Positions 10,781 through 21,499 of a stretch of 64,000 nucleotides of DNA are shown here, piece by piece. Location of the stretch: positions 13,147,154 to 13,211,153 of the forward strand of contig NC_088653.1 in NCBI RefSeq assembly GCF_964019385.1, in the 5' to 3' direction. The notes beneath the pieces were generated by a model. It searched no databases. It worked only from the letters and a program-made list of their open reading frames with translations, and was not told the DNA's origin. This DNA is from Sycon ciliatum. Lineage: Eukaryota > Porifera > Calcarea > Leucosolenida > Sycettidae. The translations under genes and the position numbers were made by a program. Each line of letters begins with the position of its first letter. Position 1 is the stretch's first letter.

Positions 10781-11330
10781 CGCGCCTTCCCCGGCAAACC
10801 AGCTGATGCAGAGTGCCACTTGTTGCCGGTGCAATGGCAACGGCACCTGCGTCCGATGCGAGTGCCACAAGGAGGGTCGAGGATGCAGGAATTGCCTCCC
10901 CTCAAGGAAAAACCGATGCCGGAACGGCAACAGCCAACCGTCATCCCAACAACAACCGCCCACAGAGTCAGGGACCCGTACCGTACCGACGTTCGAGCCA
11001 GCTCCTGCGGCCCAACTGCCATCCACGGGAGCCCGCACAGCAAGCGAGGCGGGGGCGCGCCTTCCCCGGCAAACCAGCTGATGCAGAGTGCCACTTGTTG
11101 CCGGTGCAATGGCAACGGCACCTGCGTCCGATGCGAGTGCCACAAGGAGGGTCGAGGATGCAGGAATTGCCTCCCCTCAAGGAAAAACCGATGCCGGAAC
11201 GGCAACAGCCAACCGTCATCCCAACAACAACCGCCCACAGAGTCAGGGACCCGTACCGTACCGACGTTCGAGCCAGCTCCTGCGGCCCAACTGCCATCCA
11301 CGGGAGCCCGCACAGCAAGCGAGGCGGCAG
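10781..11330. repeat. 275-bp tandem duplication at the LINE 5' end
   Basis: Sequence beginning CGCGCCTTCCCCGGCAAACC occurs at 10781 and 11056, and the two 275-bp copies are nearly identical. Because 275 is not a multiple of three, the ATG at 10806 in copy 1 opens a frame that ends at 11081, whereas the same ATG in copy 2 (11081) continues into the full ORF. The long frame running through copy 1 (from 10820) is an out-of-register read of the same sequence. Confidence 0.92.
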
Positions 11331-14300
11331 TAGGTCAAACTGGTGCTAGTATGCATGCTGACGATGTCATACAGCGTGATGTGACAACGAGGCCGGCTAC
11401 CACAACTGAGACCCCAGATCAGAGTCACTCGCCCGTCTCTAGCTCGCAACAGCTAGCGTGGGACCTGCTCGAGGCTGCGGACCTTGGAACGACCTGTACC
11501 AGGTGTCCGGACCTAGTGACCTCCGCGACAGTGAAGGATATATCAGTGCCCGACAGTCAAGTGCAACTGCTTGCCTCCCTGGACGAAAATCTGGAGACGG
11601 AACAGTCGACTTCTCAACCACACACACACCATGCACCGACACCTGTCCAGCATCCTACCGCCCCACTCACGGCCAGCCTAGAGGGTGTCGAAGACCCCAG
11701 CGACACAGGTACCACTCACGCCCTGCCTCCGTACCAAGCTGCATGTCATGACCTTCGGATAGGTAGCTGGAGCGCGCAGGAAACTCATCAGATCATTACA
11801 TCTGCCTACTCGGAGACAGTCCACTTTCGGCCCAACCTCTTTCCAGTGCCCTCAGGATCCGTTGGCTCACGGTTTGTCCGCACACTCACTCTGTACTACA
11901 AGTTATTCGGTGACAAGGCAGCAGGTGAAGGATTAGCGTTGAAAGCAGCCATGACAGTCACACAGTTAACCCTGCAGCAACCACATCGAGTCCTCGACCG
12001 ACAAGCACATGTCGAATGCCTCCGAAGACGACTCACCCTCTGGGAAGAAGGCGACATTGATGCACTGATGATGGAAGCCAGAACAATTCAACGGCAGCTA
12101 GTGGCGGCCACAAAGGGGTCAAAGTCCAGCAAACAATCAGAGGACGATGCTCGAAGATTCGCCAACCTAGTACACACGGGTAAGACTGGTGCAGCTATGC
12201 GCATGCTGAAAGAGACACCCGACAGTGGCCCCATGCGTCTGGATGATAAAGTTGGCAATCAAACTGTCCGTGACATCCTAAAGGACAAACATCCTGCCGC
12301 TCAGCCAGTCGACCTGTCAGCTGTGATGGACGGACCAGTGCCCCCCACACCTCACCACATTATGTTCGCTGCCCTGGATCGAACTATGATCCGGAAGGCT
12401 GCCCTGCAGACAGAAGGAGCTGCTGGCCCATCAGGCATGGACGCATCTGGGTGGCGACGAATGTGCTCAGCTTTCGGCCAAAACTCAGACCAGCTCTGCG
12501 ATGCCGTAGCATCATGTGCAAGAAGACTCGCAACCTCCGCGGTGGACCCGGCTGCACTGGAAGCCTATGTGGCGTGCCGACTCATGGCGCTCGACAAGCA
12601 GCCAGGCGTCAGACCCATTGGGATCGGCGAGGTCGTTCGAAGGATAGTTGGAAAAGCCATTCTCTACATCACCGGGCCTGCAGTTGAAGCCGCGACCGGT
12701 TGCACCCAGCTGTGCGCAGGCCAGGAAGGAGGCATCGAAGCAGCCATACACGCCATGCGCACTGCCTTCGCCGACGAGACAACAGAGGGTGCCTTGTTTG
12801 CCGACGCTTCCAATGCATTTAATCGCATCAACCGGGACGTATGCCTGCGCAATGTCCAATGCCTGTGTCCTGAGCTGGCGACAACTCTTGTCAACACATA
12901 CCGAAGCCCTGCCCAGCTATTTGTGGATGGCGAGACAGTGTGGTCTTGTGAGGGCACCACCCAAGGGGACCCGCTCGCCATGGCCATGTACGCTATCGCC
13001 ACAATCCCCCTCATTGAAGAATGCCGTAGCAGTGGAGCCACCCAGAGTTGGTACGCCGATGACGCTACAGCAGCGTCAACACTGCTGCCACTTCGCCACT
13101 GGTGGGACATCCTATCGCAGCGCGGTGAGGCCTATGGATACTTCCTCAACCCGGAGAAATCCGTACTACTAGTGAAGCCTGCACATCTTGAGCGTGCCAC
13201 TGAATTGTTCGCTGACACACGTATCCAAGTCCGCTCAGATGGGTACCGACATCTAGGTGCAGCACTCGGCACCCCGGAATTTGTAGCGGCTTATGTCACG
13301 GGCAAGGTGAACACATGGTGCAAGGAGGTTGACAAGCTGTCTACATTTGCCCACTCCCAGCCGCATGCAGCGTATTCCACCTTTACGCACGGTCTACGGC
13401 ATCGCTGGGCATTTGTTGCCAGGACAGTACCCAACACAGCTACCCTGCTGGAGCCCTTGGAGCAGGCGGTTGTACACCTGCTACTCCCAGGCCTCCTCGG
13501 TCGCCCCTCTCCAGGCTCTGCCGAACGGAAGATCCTGGCTCTACCATGTCGCTTGGGTGGCCTGGGACTAATCATCGTCTCTTCGTTAGCAGAACAGTTC
13601 CATTCATCCTGCCACATCACCCAAACGCTGGTTGAGGGAATCCTCTCTGGCATGTCCTACCTGCCCGACGTCACGCAGCTTACGCTGCACAGGAAGTGCG
13701 AAGTCCGCAGCCGACAGCGGAATAAGGAGTCAACCATCGCCAAGGATGTCGTCTCAGCCTCTTCGCAGGAATTGCAGCGTTGTGTGGAGCTTGCTTCGCT
13801 GAAGGGGGCCTCCAATTGGCTCACGTGCCGGCCACTGAAAGTCCACGGCTTTTCCCTCAGCAAGGCTGGCTTTCGCGATGCCATCCATGTTCGCTATGGC
13901 TGGGTCCCTCCAATGCTGCCGTCCGCCTGCGTCTGTGGGCAGGCATTCAGCACCGCGCATGCCCTGTCGTGCCCTATTGGAGGGTATCCGTCACTCCGGC
14001 ATAACGAGCTGCGAGACATCACCGCCTCACTGCTTTCACGCGTCGCACATGACGTAAGTGTGGAGCCGTCTCTCCAGCCACTTTCCGGGGAACGGATGAG
14101 GTATCGTACTGCAATCAGCGAGGATGGCGCCCGCCTAGATGTTGCTGCCAGCGGGGTGTGGGGCGGCCGTTTCGAGAGGACATTCTTTGATGTCCGGGTA
14201 TTTAACCCTTTTGTCCGATCGAACACCGCTCCCTCCCTCAACAGCACGTTCACTAAGCACGAGAAGGAGAAACGGTGACACTATGAAGAGCGTGTTAGGG

Positions 14301-14578
14301 AAGTAGAGAAGGCATCGTTCGTCCCCTTGGTGTTTTGTGCCTCCGGTGGTCAAGGCAAGGCTGCCTCTGCTTTCCTCAAGCGCATTGCATCAATGCTGGC
14401 CGAGAAGCGGAAGGAACCGTTCTCCATGGTGATGGCTCACCTTCGTTGCCGCCTAGGGTTTGCCCTCATCAGATCGGCGATTGCAAGCTTAAGAGGTCAT
14501 CGATCCAGGCGAGCACCTTTGGATCAGCAGCTGGAGTGCCCCTCAGCTCTAGTGAATGCTGAGTGTCGTCTGGGTTAA
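11081..14578 (+). pseudogene. LINE ORF: Cys-rich N-terminus, reverse transcriptase, restriction-like endonuclease; one nonsense codon
   Basis: The protein copies the element's RNA into DNA at a nick made by its own endonuclease (target-primed reverse transcription). From the ATG at 11081, residues 5-35 form a Cys-rich module (CCRCNGNGTCVRCECHKEG and following). The RT core shows FADASNAFNRIN (Asp about 575), GTTQGDPLAM and YADDATA (about 658). Near residue 950 is a CVCG...H...C knuckle, and then the restriction-like endonuclease with catalytic-type acids in DGARLDVAA (Asp about 1020) and FFDVRVFNP (about 1037). A TGA at 14276-14278 stops the frame after 1065 codons. The same frame continues another 99 codons to TAA at 14576, and that extension (FVPLVFCASGG, LRCRLGFALIRSAI) is the normal end of this endonuclease. 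I chose 11081 because the Cys module is in frame there; an upstream read from 10820 crosses a duplication. Confidence 0.9.
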
Positions 14579-14832
14579 CCCTCACCTCTTGTTATATGGC
14601 TGTATTGTTTTTTCGCTATTAGTTAGTTTTCTTTGTTATGATTTCTTTTTTTCTTTTTCTTTTTACCAGGCGTGGGCCATCCCCTGAATTCATAGGTGCC
14701 AGACATTCTTTTTTCTTTCTTTTTCTTTTTACCAGGCGTGGGCCATCCCCTGAATTCATAGGTGCCAACTCTTTTTAATAATATGTGTACAAAAATATAT
14801 GTGGTGACATGACGAAAAAAAAAAAAAAAAAA

Positions 14833-16014
14833 CAGTATGATCATAGTACTAGAGTGTACAGTATGATCATAGTACTAGAGTGTACAGTATGATCATAGTA
14901 CTAGAGTGTACAGTATGATCATAGTACTAGAGTGTACAGTATGATCATAGTACTAGAGTGTACAGTATGATCATAGTACTAGAGTGTACAGTATGATCAT
15001 AGTACTAGAGTGTACAGTATGATCATAGTACTAGAGTGTACAGTATGATCATAGTACTAGAGTGTACAGTATGATCATAGTACTAGAGTGTGCAGTATGA
15101 TCATAGTACTAGAGTGTGCAGTATGATCATAGTACTAGAGTGTACAGTATGATCATAGTACTAGAGTGTACAGTATGATCATAGTACGAGAGTGTACAGT
15201 ATGATCATAGTACGAGAGTGTACAGTATGATCATAGTGCTAGAGTGTACAGTATGATCATAGTACTAGAGTGTACAGTATGATCATAGTACGAGAGTGTA
15301 CAGTATGATCATAGTACTAGAGTGTACAGTATGATCATAGTACTAGAGTGTACAGTGTGATCATAGTACTAGAGTGTACAGTATGATCATAGTACTAGAG
15401 TGTACAGTATGATCATAGTACTAGAGTGTACAGTATCATCATAGTACTAGAGTGTACAGTATGATCATAGTACTAGAGTGTACAGTATGATCATAGTACT
15501 AGAGTGTACAGTATGATCATAGTACTAGAGTGTACAGTATGATCATAGTACTAGAGTGTACAGTATGATCATAGTGCTAGAGTGTACAGTATGATCATAG
15601 TACTAGAGTGTACAGTATGATCATAGTACTAGAGTGTACAGTGTGATCATAGTACTAGAGTGTACAGTATGATCATAGTACTAGAGTGTACAGTATGATC
15701 ATAGTACTAGAGTGTACAGTATGATCATAGTACTAGAGTGTACAGTGTGATCATAGTACTAGAGTGTACAGTATGAACATAGTACTAGAGTGTACAGTAT
15801 GATCATAGTACTAGAGTGTACAGTATGATCATAGTACTAGAGTGTACAGTATGATCATAGTGCTAGAGTGTACAGTATGATCATAGTACTAGAGTGTACA
15901 GTATGATCATAGTACGAGAGTGTACAGTATGATCATAGTACTAGAGTGTACAGTATGATCATAGTACTAGAGTGTACAGTATGATCATAGTGCTAGAGTG
16001 TACAGTATGATCAT
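14833..16014. repeat. 26-bp minisatellite, right part (about 45 copies)
   Basis: Nearly perfect copies of CAGTATGATCATAGTACTAG plus AGTGTA run for almost 1.2 kb. Recurrent variants are TACGAG, GTGCTA, GTGTGC and one TATCATC. Spacers between copies do not vary, so this is a tandem array and not a CRISPR. Confidence 0.97.
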
Positions 16015-16147
16015 GGGTAACTAAGCTACCTAGAGTGTGCAACCGTTCATACCCTTTCGATGGAGTCAAGCAAAGGCAAAAACTCATATCAGGTGGTTTT
16101 GGAATCTGGGTGCTTAGTTTGAGTGCTTAGTCTGGCTTAGTCTGAGT

Positions 16148-17492
16148 CACCTTTTCAAGGGAGAAGCTGCTGAGTACCATGAGAGCAATCGTCACGGAGG
16201 ACGACATCCGACTGGTACGGATATTGCTGTCAAACACAACCATATCTGCACGTCTTGGAAAGGAAGTTTCACCTGATTTCAAGTCCACCATCGGAACCCC
16301 CCCAGGGGTGACTCTCTCTCTCTCCTGTAGTATTTGTGATCTACCTGGAATCAGCCTAGAGGGAGATCAGAGCATCGATTCCGCCCAGGCCAATGCGTGA
16401 CATGGCTCTACCACCAGAAGTGATTTATGCCGATGACACTGATTTCATCAGCCGATCCAGACCCTGGCTGGAGAGCATCGAACCGTATATCATCACTATC
16501 CTTGGAGACTGGCACCTAAAGGTCAACGAAGATAAAACAGAAAAAACAACATTGCGCCGGAAAGGAGACCGCCTGGCTGAAGTATGGCGGAAAACAAAAA
16601 AAACTCGGATCACTCCTCGGCGACGAGGAAGATTTTGCACGAAGGAAACAATTAGCAACGGGAGCCTTCAGAGCGCTATTCACGGTATGGTGTCGTCGAT
16701 CGATCATCAGCGGAAGTCTACGGCTAAGGCTTTACACGCGTTTATCATCCCTGTGCTAACGTACAATGGAGGCACCTGGGGACTGACGGCTTCAGCATGG
16801 GAGCGTCTGGACACATTCCATCGAAGACAACTTCGGATTTACCTGGGTATCCGCTGGCCGCAGGTGATTCCAAACAAAGCCCTATACGGCAGATGCCACG
16901 CAGAGCCCATCAGTGCCCTCATGCGGCGATCCAGATGGGTTCTGTTTGGGCATATCCTTAGACTCCCTCAAGACACGCCTGCCGCCCTCGCTATGCAGAG
17001 TTACTTCACCTGTGGGGACAAGGTATGGCGAGGGCGGCCACGGACAACCATCGTGTCCACACTATCCGCGGACCTAGAATCAGCAGGACTGAGGAGTCTG
17101 AGGAACTTGGCAGACCTGGAGCACCTGCGGGCCATCGCCGCTGACAGGCCTGCGTGGCGCAAGCTGTGCCAGGATGTACGCAGTAACTAACGGATGGGAC
17201 AGAGGTATTGTACAGATCCCGTGCATTTAGCACTTACCATCGACCATGAGTTACGAACCTATCGTCGTTGTCTGTTATTCTTGTCTTATGTTTTGATCTT
17301 TCGAATAGATCCCGTGCATTGAGCACCTATCATCAAACATGAGTTATGTGCCTATCGCCTGCTGTCTTACATTTATTTTTTACTTTTATTTATTTTTGTT
17401 TTCCTCCCTACCCACTCTGCCTGTCTTCTGGCACATGCGAATACGTGGACTTACTGTTGACGTAAACACAGACGTGCGTATAATAATAATAA
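16148..17492 (+). mobile_element. 5'-truncated LINE with TAA-repeat tail
   Basis: The insertion carries the 3' part of a reverse transcriptase ORF. A degenerate GTPPGVTLSLS (normally GxPQGDxLSP) at about 16285 is followed, after a frameshift near 16395, by VIYADDTDFIS (about 16421), then a second shift near 16600 and a long C-terminal region (ALHAFIIPVLTYNGGTWGLT, FHRRQLRIYLGIRWPQVIPN). The 3' end is GTGCGTATAATAATAATAAT. TAGTCTGAGT at 16138-16147 and 17493-17502 is a probable 10-bp target duplication. Both flanks belong to a short minisatellite (GTCTGAGTGCTTAG-like), so this LINE also landed in tandem repeats. Confidence 0.85.
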
Positions 17493-17502
17493 TAGTCTGA
17501 GT

Positions 17503-18089
17503 TAATCTGAGTGGTCAGTCTGGGTGCTTAGCCTGGGTGGTCAATATCAGGGGCGTCGGAACTGGTGCGGCTGGTGCGGCCAAAGCCGCACCAACAATTT
17601 TCCAAATCGAAATTCTAAAAATCTATTCTATTCTTTTTGCAGGCCTGAAAAGGTATGGGGTATCTCATGCATGCATAAAAAATGTACGGTGTGCTGTGTG
17701 AATCTTTGCACCAGAGCATGGACAGAGGTGGCAAATCTCTGTAATCAATCATGTACCATGGTGGCAGTTTATTGTTTTGACTCGAAGAGATGGAAAGTTA
17801 CCATGGTTACCCCGAAATAGGACATGCTCTTTTCCAAACCAGGTCACATGACTAGCCAAAGTGAGCCTTCGGGGTTAGTCTAGTTGTGTTCCATGCATTC
17901 TTGCCATCTTGGTATGACAATTCGTGGCTGCATTGGGATATGAAGCGTAAACGAGTATTTTGCTTCACGTGCGTAAAGGCAGCTCGAGGAAAAAAAGAAA
18001 AGAAAAATTCACAGTTCGCGTGAGACTCGGTTTCTCTATATAGAGGCCGAGTTGCCCGCATCCGTAGGAGCGCCACCACCCTTCAAGGA
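17503..18089. other. Intronic sequence, minisatellite edge then unassigned
   Basis: The first 50 bases continue the GTCTGAGTG-type minisatellite. A segment at about 17547-17600 contains the short inverted word GGTGCGGC/GCCGCACC and looks like the start of an interspersed repeat, but I could not find its other end. Confidence 0.4.
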
Positions 18090-19020
18090 TCAAGGCGCAG
18101 ATGCAGCTCCTAAAGCGGTGGGAGGTGAGTAGATCAGCTCACCAGCATGTGGTCAAAGACCGAAAGTCCCATTCACTGCATCCATATTTTCCTGTTTTCC
18201 TGATTGAGAAACAGAGGGCAAAGAGGGCACCAGGTTCAAGTCCTGCTTGGAAGCGGAAGGATTTTTTCCAGCCGTGCTGCGACCCACAGTTAATTGAGAA
18301 CTCATGGCCTGGCTCGAGGAAAGCTCCTCTTCAATACGAAGACTGACGCTGCGTTTATTTCAACTGGCTTTCAAAACTGGAAGTATGGTCCGGAAGGATT
18401 CTCGAAACATCAGTCCAGCGACTGTCACAAGTAAGCTGTTGAAATGTTGGAGACAACTCCTGAGACAACTGGTCACGTTGGTGAACTTCTCAACTCACAG
18501 TTTTTGTTTGACCGTAAAGAGAATCGAGAGACTTTCCTCCTCATTCTTCGAAACATCAAGTTTCTTGCTGGACAAGGACTGCCTCTCGGGGAGCATCGTA
18601 AGATGGAGGTGAAGTAGATAGTAAAGTAGACCCCAGCAAGTCATTTCAGTGTGCCAGTAATTAGCAATTTCCACTAGCTCCTGACCGTCTTCAGCGAATT
18701 CCAACCGTCGCTACGGAAGTGGCTAGAGAAGAAGAAGGGAAAGTACACACGTGCTGATATGCAGAACGAAATGTTGAAGGTGATGGCACTCCGGATCCTC
18801 TGTGGACTTGCACTGAGTATCGGCGAAAGTAAGTTCGTCATCATGGTGGATGAAACCACTGACTCCAGCTGTACGGAGCAGTGTGTAATTGTCATTCGAT
18901 AGGCAGATTCGGAGCTCCATTTTCATGAGGAGTTCTGAGGATTTTATGCCATCGCCACGGCTAATGCTGAAACTATTGACATCTAAGAGAGACGCGTCCG
19001 CATGCACTCATCATAAGAAA
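18090..19020 (+). pseudogene. hAT-family transposase remnant (TTF/ZMYM-type)
   Basis: Three consecutive pieces read as the N-terminal half of a hAT transposase. First comes a TTF-type zinc-finger end (DAAFISTGFQNWKYGPEGFS, then KHQSSDCHK) at about 18341-18430. Next is NRETFLLILRNIKFLAGQGL (about 18527-18586). Last is a catalytic-domain start with LRKWLEKKKGKYTRADMQNE and FVIMVDETTDSSCTEQCVIV (about 18706-18895), where the Asp of MVDETTD would be the first catalytic residue. Stops at about 18340, 18431, 18901 and 18937 and a gap of about 60 bases near 18615-18680 make it inactive. The C-terminal dimerisation region is missing. Related vertebrate genes are ZMYM1 and ZNF862-like proteins; here it is just a dead transposon in intron 2. 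Confidence 0.8.
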
Positions 19021-19192
19021 AAGCCGAATTGTCAGGTATGAAAGCTTTTTTTTCTTGGAAGAACAAACAAATCATGAAACAATCGACGAGGAGACAATAG
19101 TCGTAAAATGGCAATAAATAAGATAAATTGTGCACTCATAACAACAGCAAAAAAATTAAGAAAGTTAAGTTCCATAACGTTTTCTTGTGACT

Positions 19193-20135
19193 GTCATCAG
19201 TGGAACGCCGTCACATAAAAATGTAATAACGAAAACACACACTTATATACATGTAGCTAATATGGTTTCAGGTAGAAATACAGCAACCAGCAATTACAAA
19301 AAGCGAAGTTTGCACCTTTGCGATGTGTAAATACAGTGTGTGCCGAGGCAACGATAGCAAAGGTTGAGACGTTTAGCATGTACCCAACGCTTGGATGGCT
19401 CAGCGGTCTTGAACTGTTGGCAGTTCCAAATTGCATGGCTCTCTTCGCAAAGAGCGCATGTAGATGTTGATTGGGCCTTCTTGTCTGTTGCCAGATGTGT
19501 CCGTCGTGTGCCAGCTTGCGCGTTGCTGCTATTTCTGCTTCCGGTGCTGCTACTGCTGTTGCTGCTACTGCTGCTGACGCCGTCCACTGTCTCTGACGCT
19601 GTAGCGATGATGGCTGCCTCTCGGTTCACCCACTCTTGTAGTGTTCTCACGGATTCGTGTTTGGAGTTCTCCAGCACCCAACGGTGATACTGTGTGAGAA
19701 TTGGTGTGGCCAATTTCTGCTGCGGCCTTTGTGTACATTGTTCCAATGCCGAGCTCGGACTGCAATCCGGCGTCCGTCATTTGTCAGATGGAGATGTCTA
19801 GGAGATCAGTAAGCCTTTCCAGATCTGCTGCCTTTGCGGCTCGTATCTGGTTGAACTCCTCTAGTTCTTCCACGTGTACAGTGATTTGTCTTTGTTGTCC
19901 ACCGTAGCGGTGTTCGAGCCGGCGTAGCGCAGCGTCGTACGAAGACGGTGAGAATCCAAGACTCTCAACAACTTTCAGTGAATACACTATATTCACACAT
20001 TGCAAAGGTGCAAACTTCGCTTTTTGTACTTGCTGGCTGCTGTGTTTCTACCTGAAACCATATTAGCTACATGTACATAAGTGTGTGTTTTAGTTATTAC
20101 ATTTTTATGTGACGGCGTTACACTGATGACAAATC
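19193..20135 (-). mobile_element. BEL/Pao gag fragment between 140-bp inverted repeats
   Basis: Inverted arms at about 19196-19345 and 19985-20132 match over roughly 140 bp (for example ACGCCGTCACATAAAAATGT against its complement). Between them, minus-strand frames in two registers encode a gag-like protein. One part has ALRRLEHRYGGQQRQITVHV, then a Ser-rich spacer, then CALCEESHAIWNCQQF and LNLCYRCLGTHC. The layout of rigid helical gag followed by C-x2-C-x4-H-x4-C-like knuckles matches BEL/Pao gag (DUF1759 type). A frameshift lies near 19740, and no protease or RT is present. AAATCATGAAAC occurs just outside both ends (19069-19080 and about 20133-20144), so the block may have inserted into the hAT remnant. 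Confidence 0.65.
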
Positions 20136-20144
20136 ATGAAACAT

Positions 20145-20602
20145 TTCACTAATTCTGTGATGGACAAAGAAGAAAAGGAGATAATACTATCGCGGTTGAT
20201 GATGGACAATGATGGAATTTCAAAAAACCTAGTTATTGTACAGCTCCCATCAGGAAGGAAACATTGTTTTAAATAACACAACTTAGGCCTGAGGACTATT
20301 ATATTGAATTTCTTAAGTGAGAAATAACGCCTGTAGCAAGGCTCTCATCCGCTCCCTGACACTTTCCTATCTCAACTAATTGCCTGCTTCCTGTGCTTTA
20401 CCTCTCTGTACTCTCATCCTGCCTGTCCAATCGCCTATCAAGCCTGCTGTAACACTCTGTTCACCTCTCTGTTGACTGTATTCCTTGTTGTTGGAACATT
20501 TGACTCAGGAACAGGGTTCATTCATTTTTTTGTTTTAAATGGTTTAAGGCGAAAATCTTGCAGGTATACTAAACAAGGAAACCAAATGTGTTTCTCTTCC
20601 AG
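20145..20602. other. Intron 2 tail, no gene seen
   Basis: Non-coding sequence leads to a good acceptor (TTTCTCTTCCAG at 20591-20602). It has a CT-rich stretch at about 20370-20480 and no recognisable element. Confidence 0.5.
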
Positions 20603-20740
20603 GTCCTACATCAGGATGGGTCTTACGTGAAAACAATTGGTAACGGTGCTATCTGTTATTCGTATGGTGTTGCAGCACTGTCTCTGCCCCAGCATGGTAT
20701 TTGCTATGCTGTAACCGAATACACTGACCATAGTGTGAGA
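20603..20740 (+). CDS. NHL-repeat exon 3 of 6 (divergent blade 3)
   Basis: The 138-bp exon encodes 46 residues, VLHQDGSYVKTIGNGAICYS then YGVAALSLPQHGICYAVTEY and TDHSVR. It keeps the DG-S-Y-V-K-x-I-G start and a (I/V)-x-Y-A-V-T-x-Y strand but has lost the F-x-x-P-x-G-I core and the usual N-H-R-I-Q end (DHSVR instead). Splice sites are strong (CTTCCAG before, GTAAGT after) and both ends are phase 0 like its neighbours, so it belongs to the same gene. The poor match suggests a blade with relaxed sequence requirements and not a missed frame. Confidence 0.85.
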
Positions 20741-20946
20741 GTAAGTTGGTGCTTGTGTGGTGTTTATTGTTGAGATTTCTCAGAATTCTAATCTGACGGT
20801 TGCTATGATTAGCACCAAAATGGACTTTGTCTCAGTTCTTGAAGCAGAGAACGTAAATAGGTACTGAACAGATATAATGCCAATATCGGTAGCCAAGATA
20901 TTGAGCAGCTGAAACATTCAATAAACTTGCGGGAGAACTGGATCTA

Positions 20947-21333
20947 TAAGGACCTTTCGCATCTGCTGCGAATAGAATGCGAAACGAAAGTTTGATTTGG
21001 CTTGTCCTCGTTTCGTTGAAAACAGATTCAGGTTTCGCAAATCGTCCTGCAAATGTCCATAGCAACAACAAATATGGCTGGTAGCTTGGCGTACGCATGT
21101 TTACACACACACGTACACGTGCATGGATCATGGAATCAAGGGAAAAATGTGTACCTGACAAAACATGTGTACCTGAAAAAAAGGTGTATCTGACGAATTC
21201 GGAGCATGCCACGAATGAAGAGGCTTCCTTTCGTGAAAACGAGCTCTCCGCAGGGACTCTGACAAATCCTTGAACTCATGTGAGGAGTCAGCATTCGTTT
21301 CGTATCTGTATGTGTGCTGCGAAAGGTCCCTTA
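20947..21333. mobile_element. TA-flanked MITE, 387 bp
   Basis: Terminal inverted repeats are TAAGGACCTTTCGCA at 20947-20961 and, read inward from the right, TAAGGGACCTTTCGCA. TA flanks both sides (20945-20946 and 21334-21335). Subterminal words CGAAACGAA recur near both ends. There is no coding content. Confidence 0.7.
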
Positions 21334-21499
21334 TATCTTTTCTAAAACTCCTTCTTTTCCCAACACAACACCCGCACAACACGACAACCTCTGGTGAAAA
21401 CATATGTAGTACAGATGATACAAGTTAGCAGTGAAGGGAGAAAGAGAAGAACAAGAGGAAGAACAAAATGAACAGCACTTTGTCCAGGATAAGATACGT

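Larger units (their letters stand above)
10698..14832 (+). mobile_element. R2-like non-LTR retrotransposon (restriction-like endonuclease type), near full length
   Basis: This 4135-bp element has one long ORF with a reverse transcriptase and a C-terminal restriction-like endonuclease, and a 3' poly(A) at 14814-14832. It sits inside a 26-bp minisatellite. The 16-bp sequence CAGTATGATCATAGTA occurs at 10682-10697 and again at 14833-14848, consistent with a target-site duplication. Because the target is repetitive, the exact duplication length cannot be proved. Both element ends carry internal tandem duplications: 275 bp at the 5' end (10781-11330) and about 66 bp in the 3' UTR (copies of CCAGGCGTGGGCCATCCCCT at about 14666 and 14732). 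One in-frame stop is the only coding lesion I see, so the insertion is young. Confidence 0.9.

Noticed and set aside
10690..11318. Minus-strand frames of up to 207 codons opposite the LINE 5' end
   Set aside because: They are mirror frames of the GC-rich duplicated Cys-module region and repeat with it; no independent motif.
10682..14848. A proved 16-bp target-site duplication for the R2-like LINE
   Set aside because: In a tandem array the same words recur every 26 bp, so the duplication is likely but cannot be proved here.
14833..16014. CRISPR-like repeat array
   Set aside because: Copies are directly adjacent with no unique spacers, and the genome is eukaryotic.
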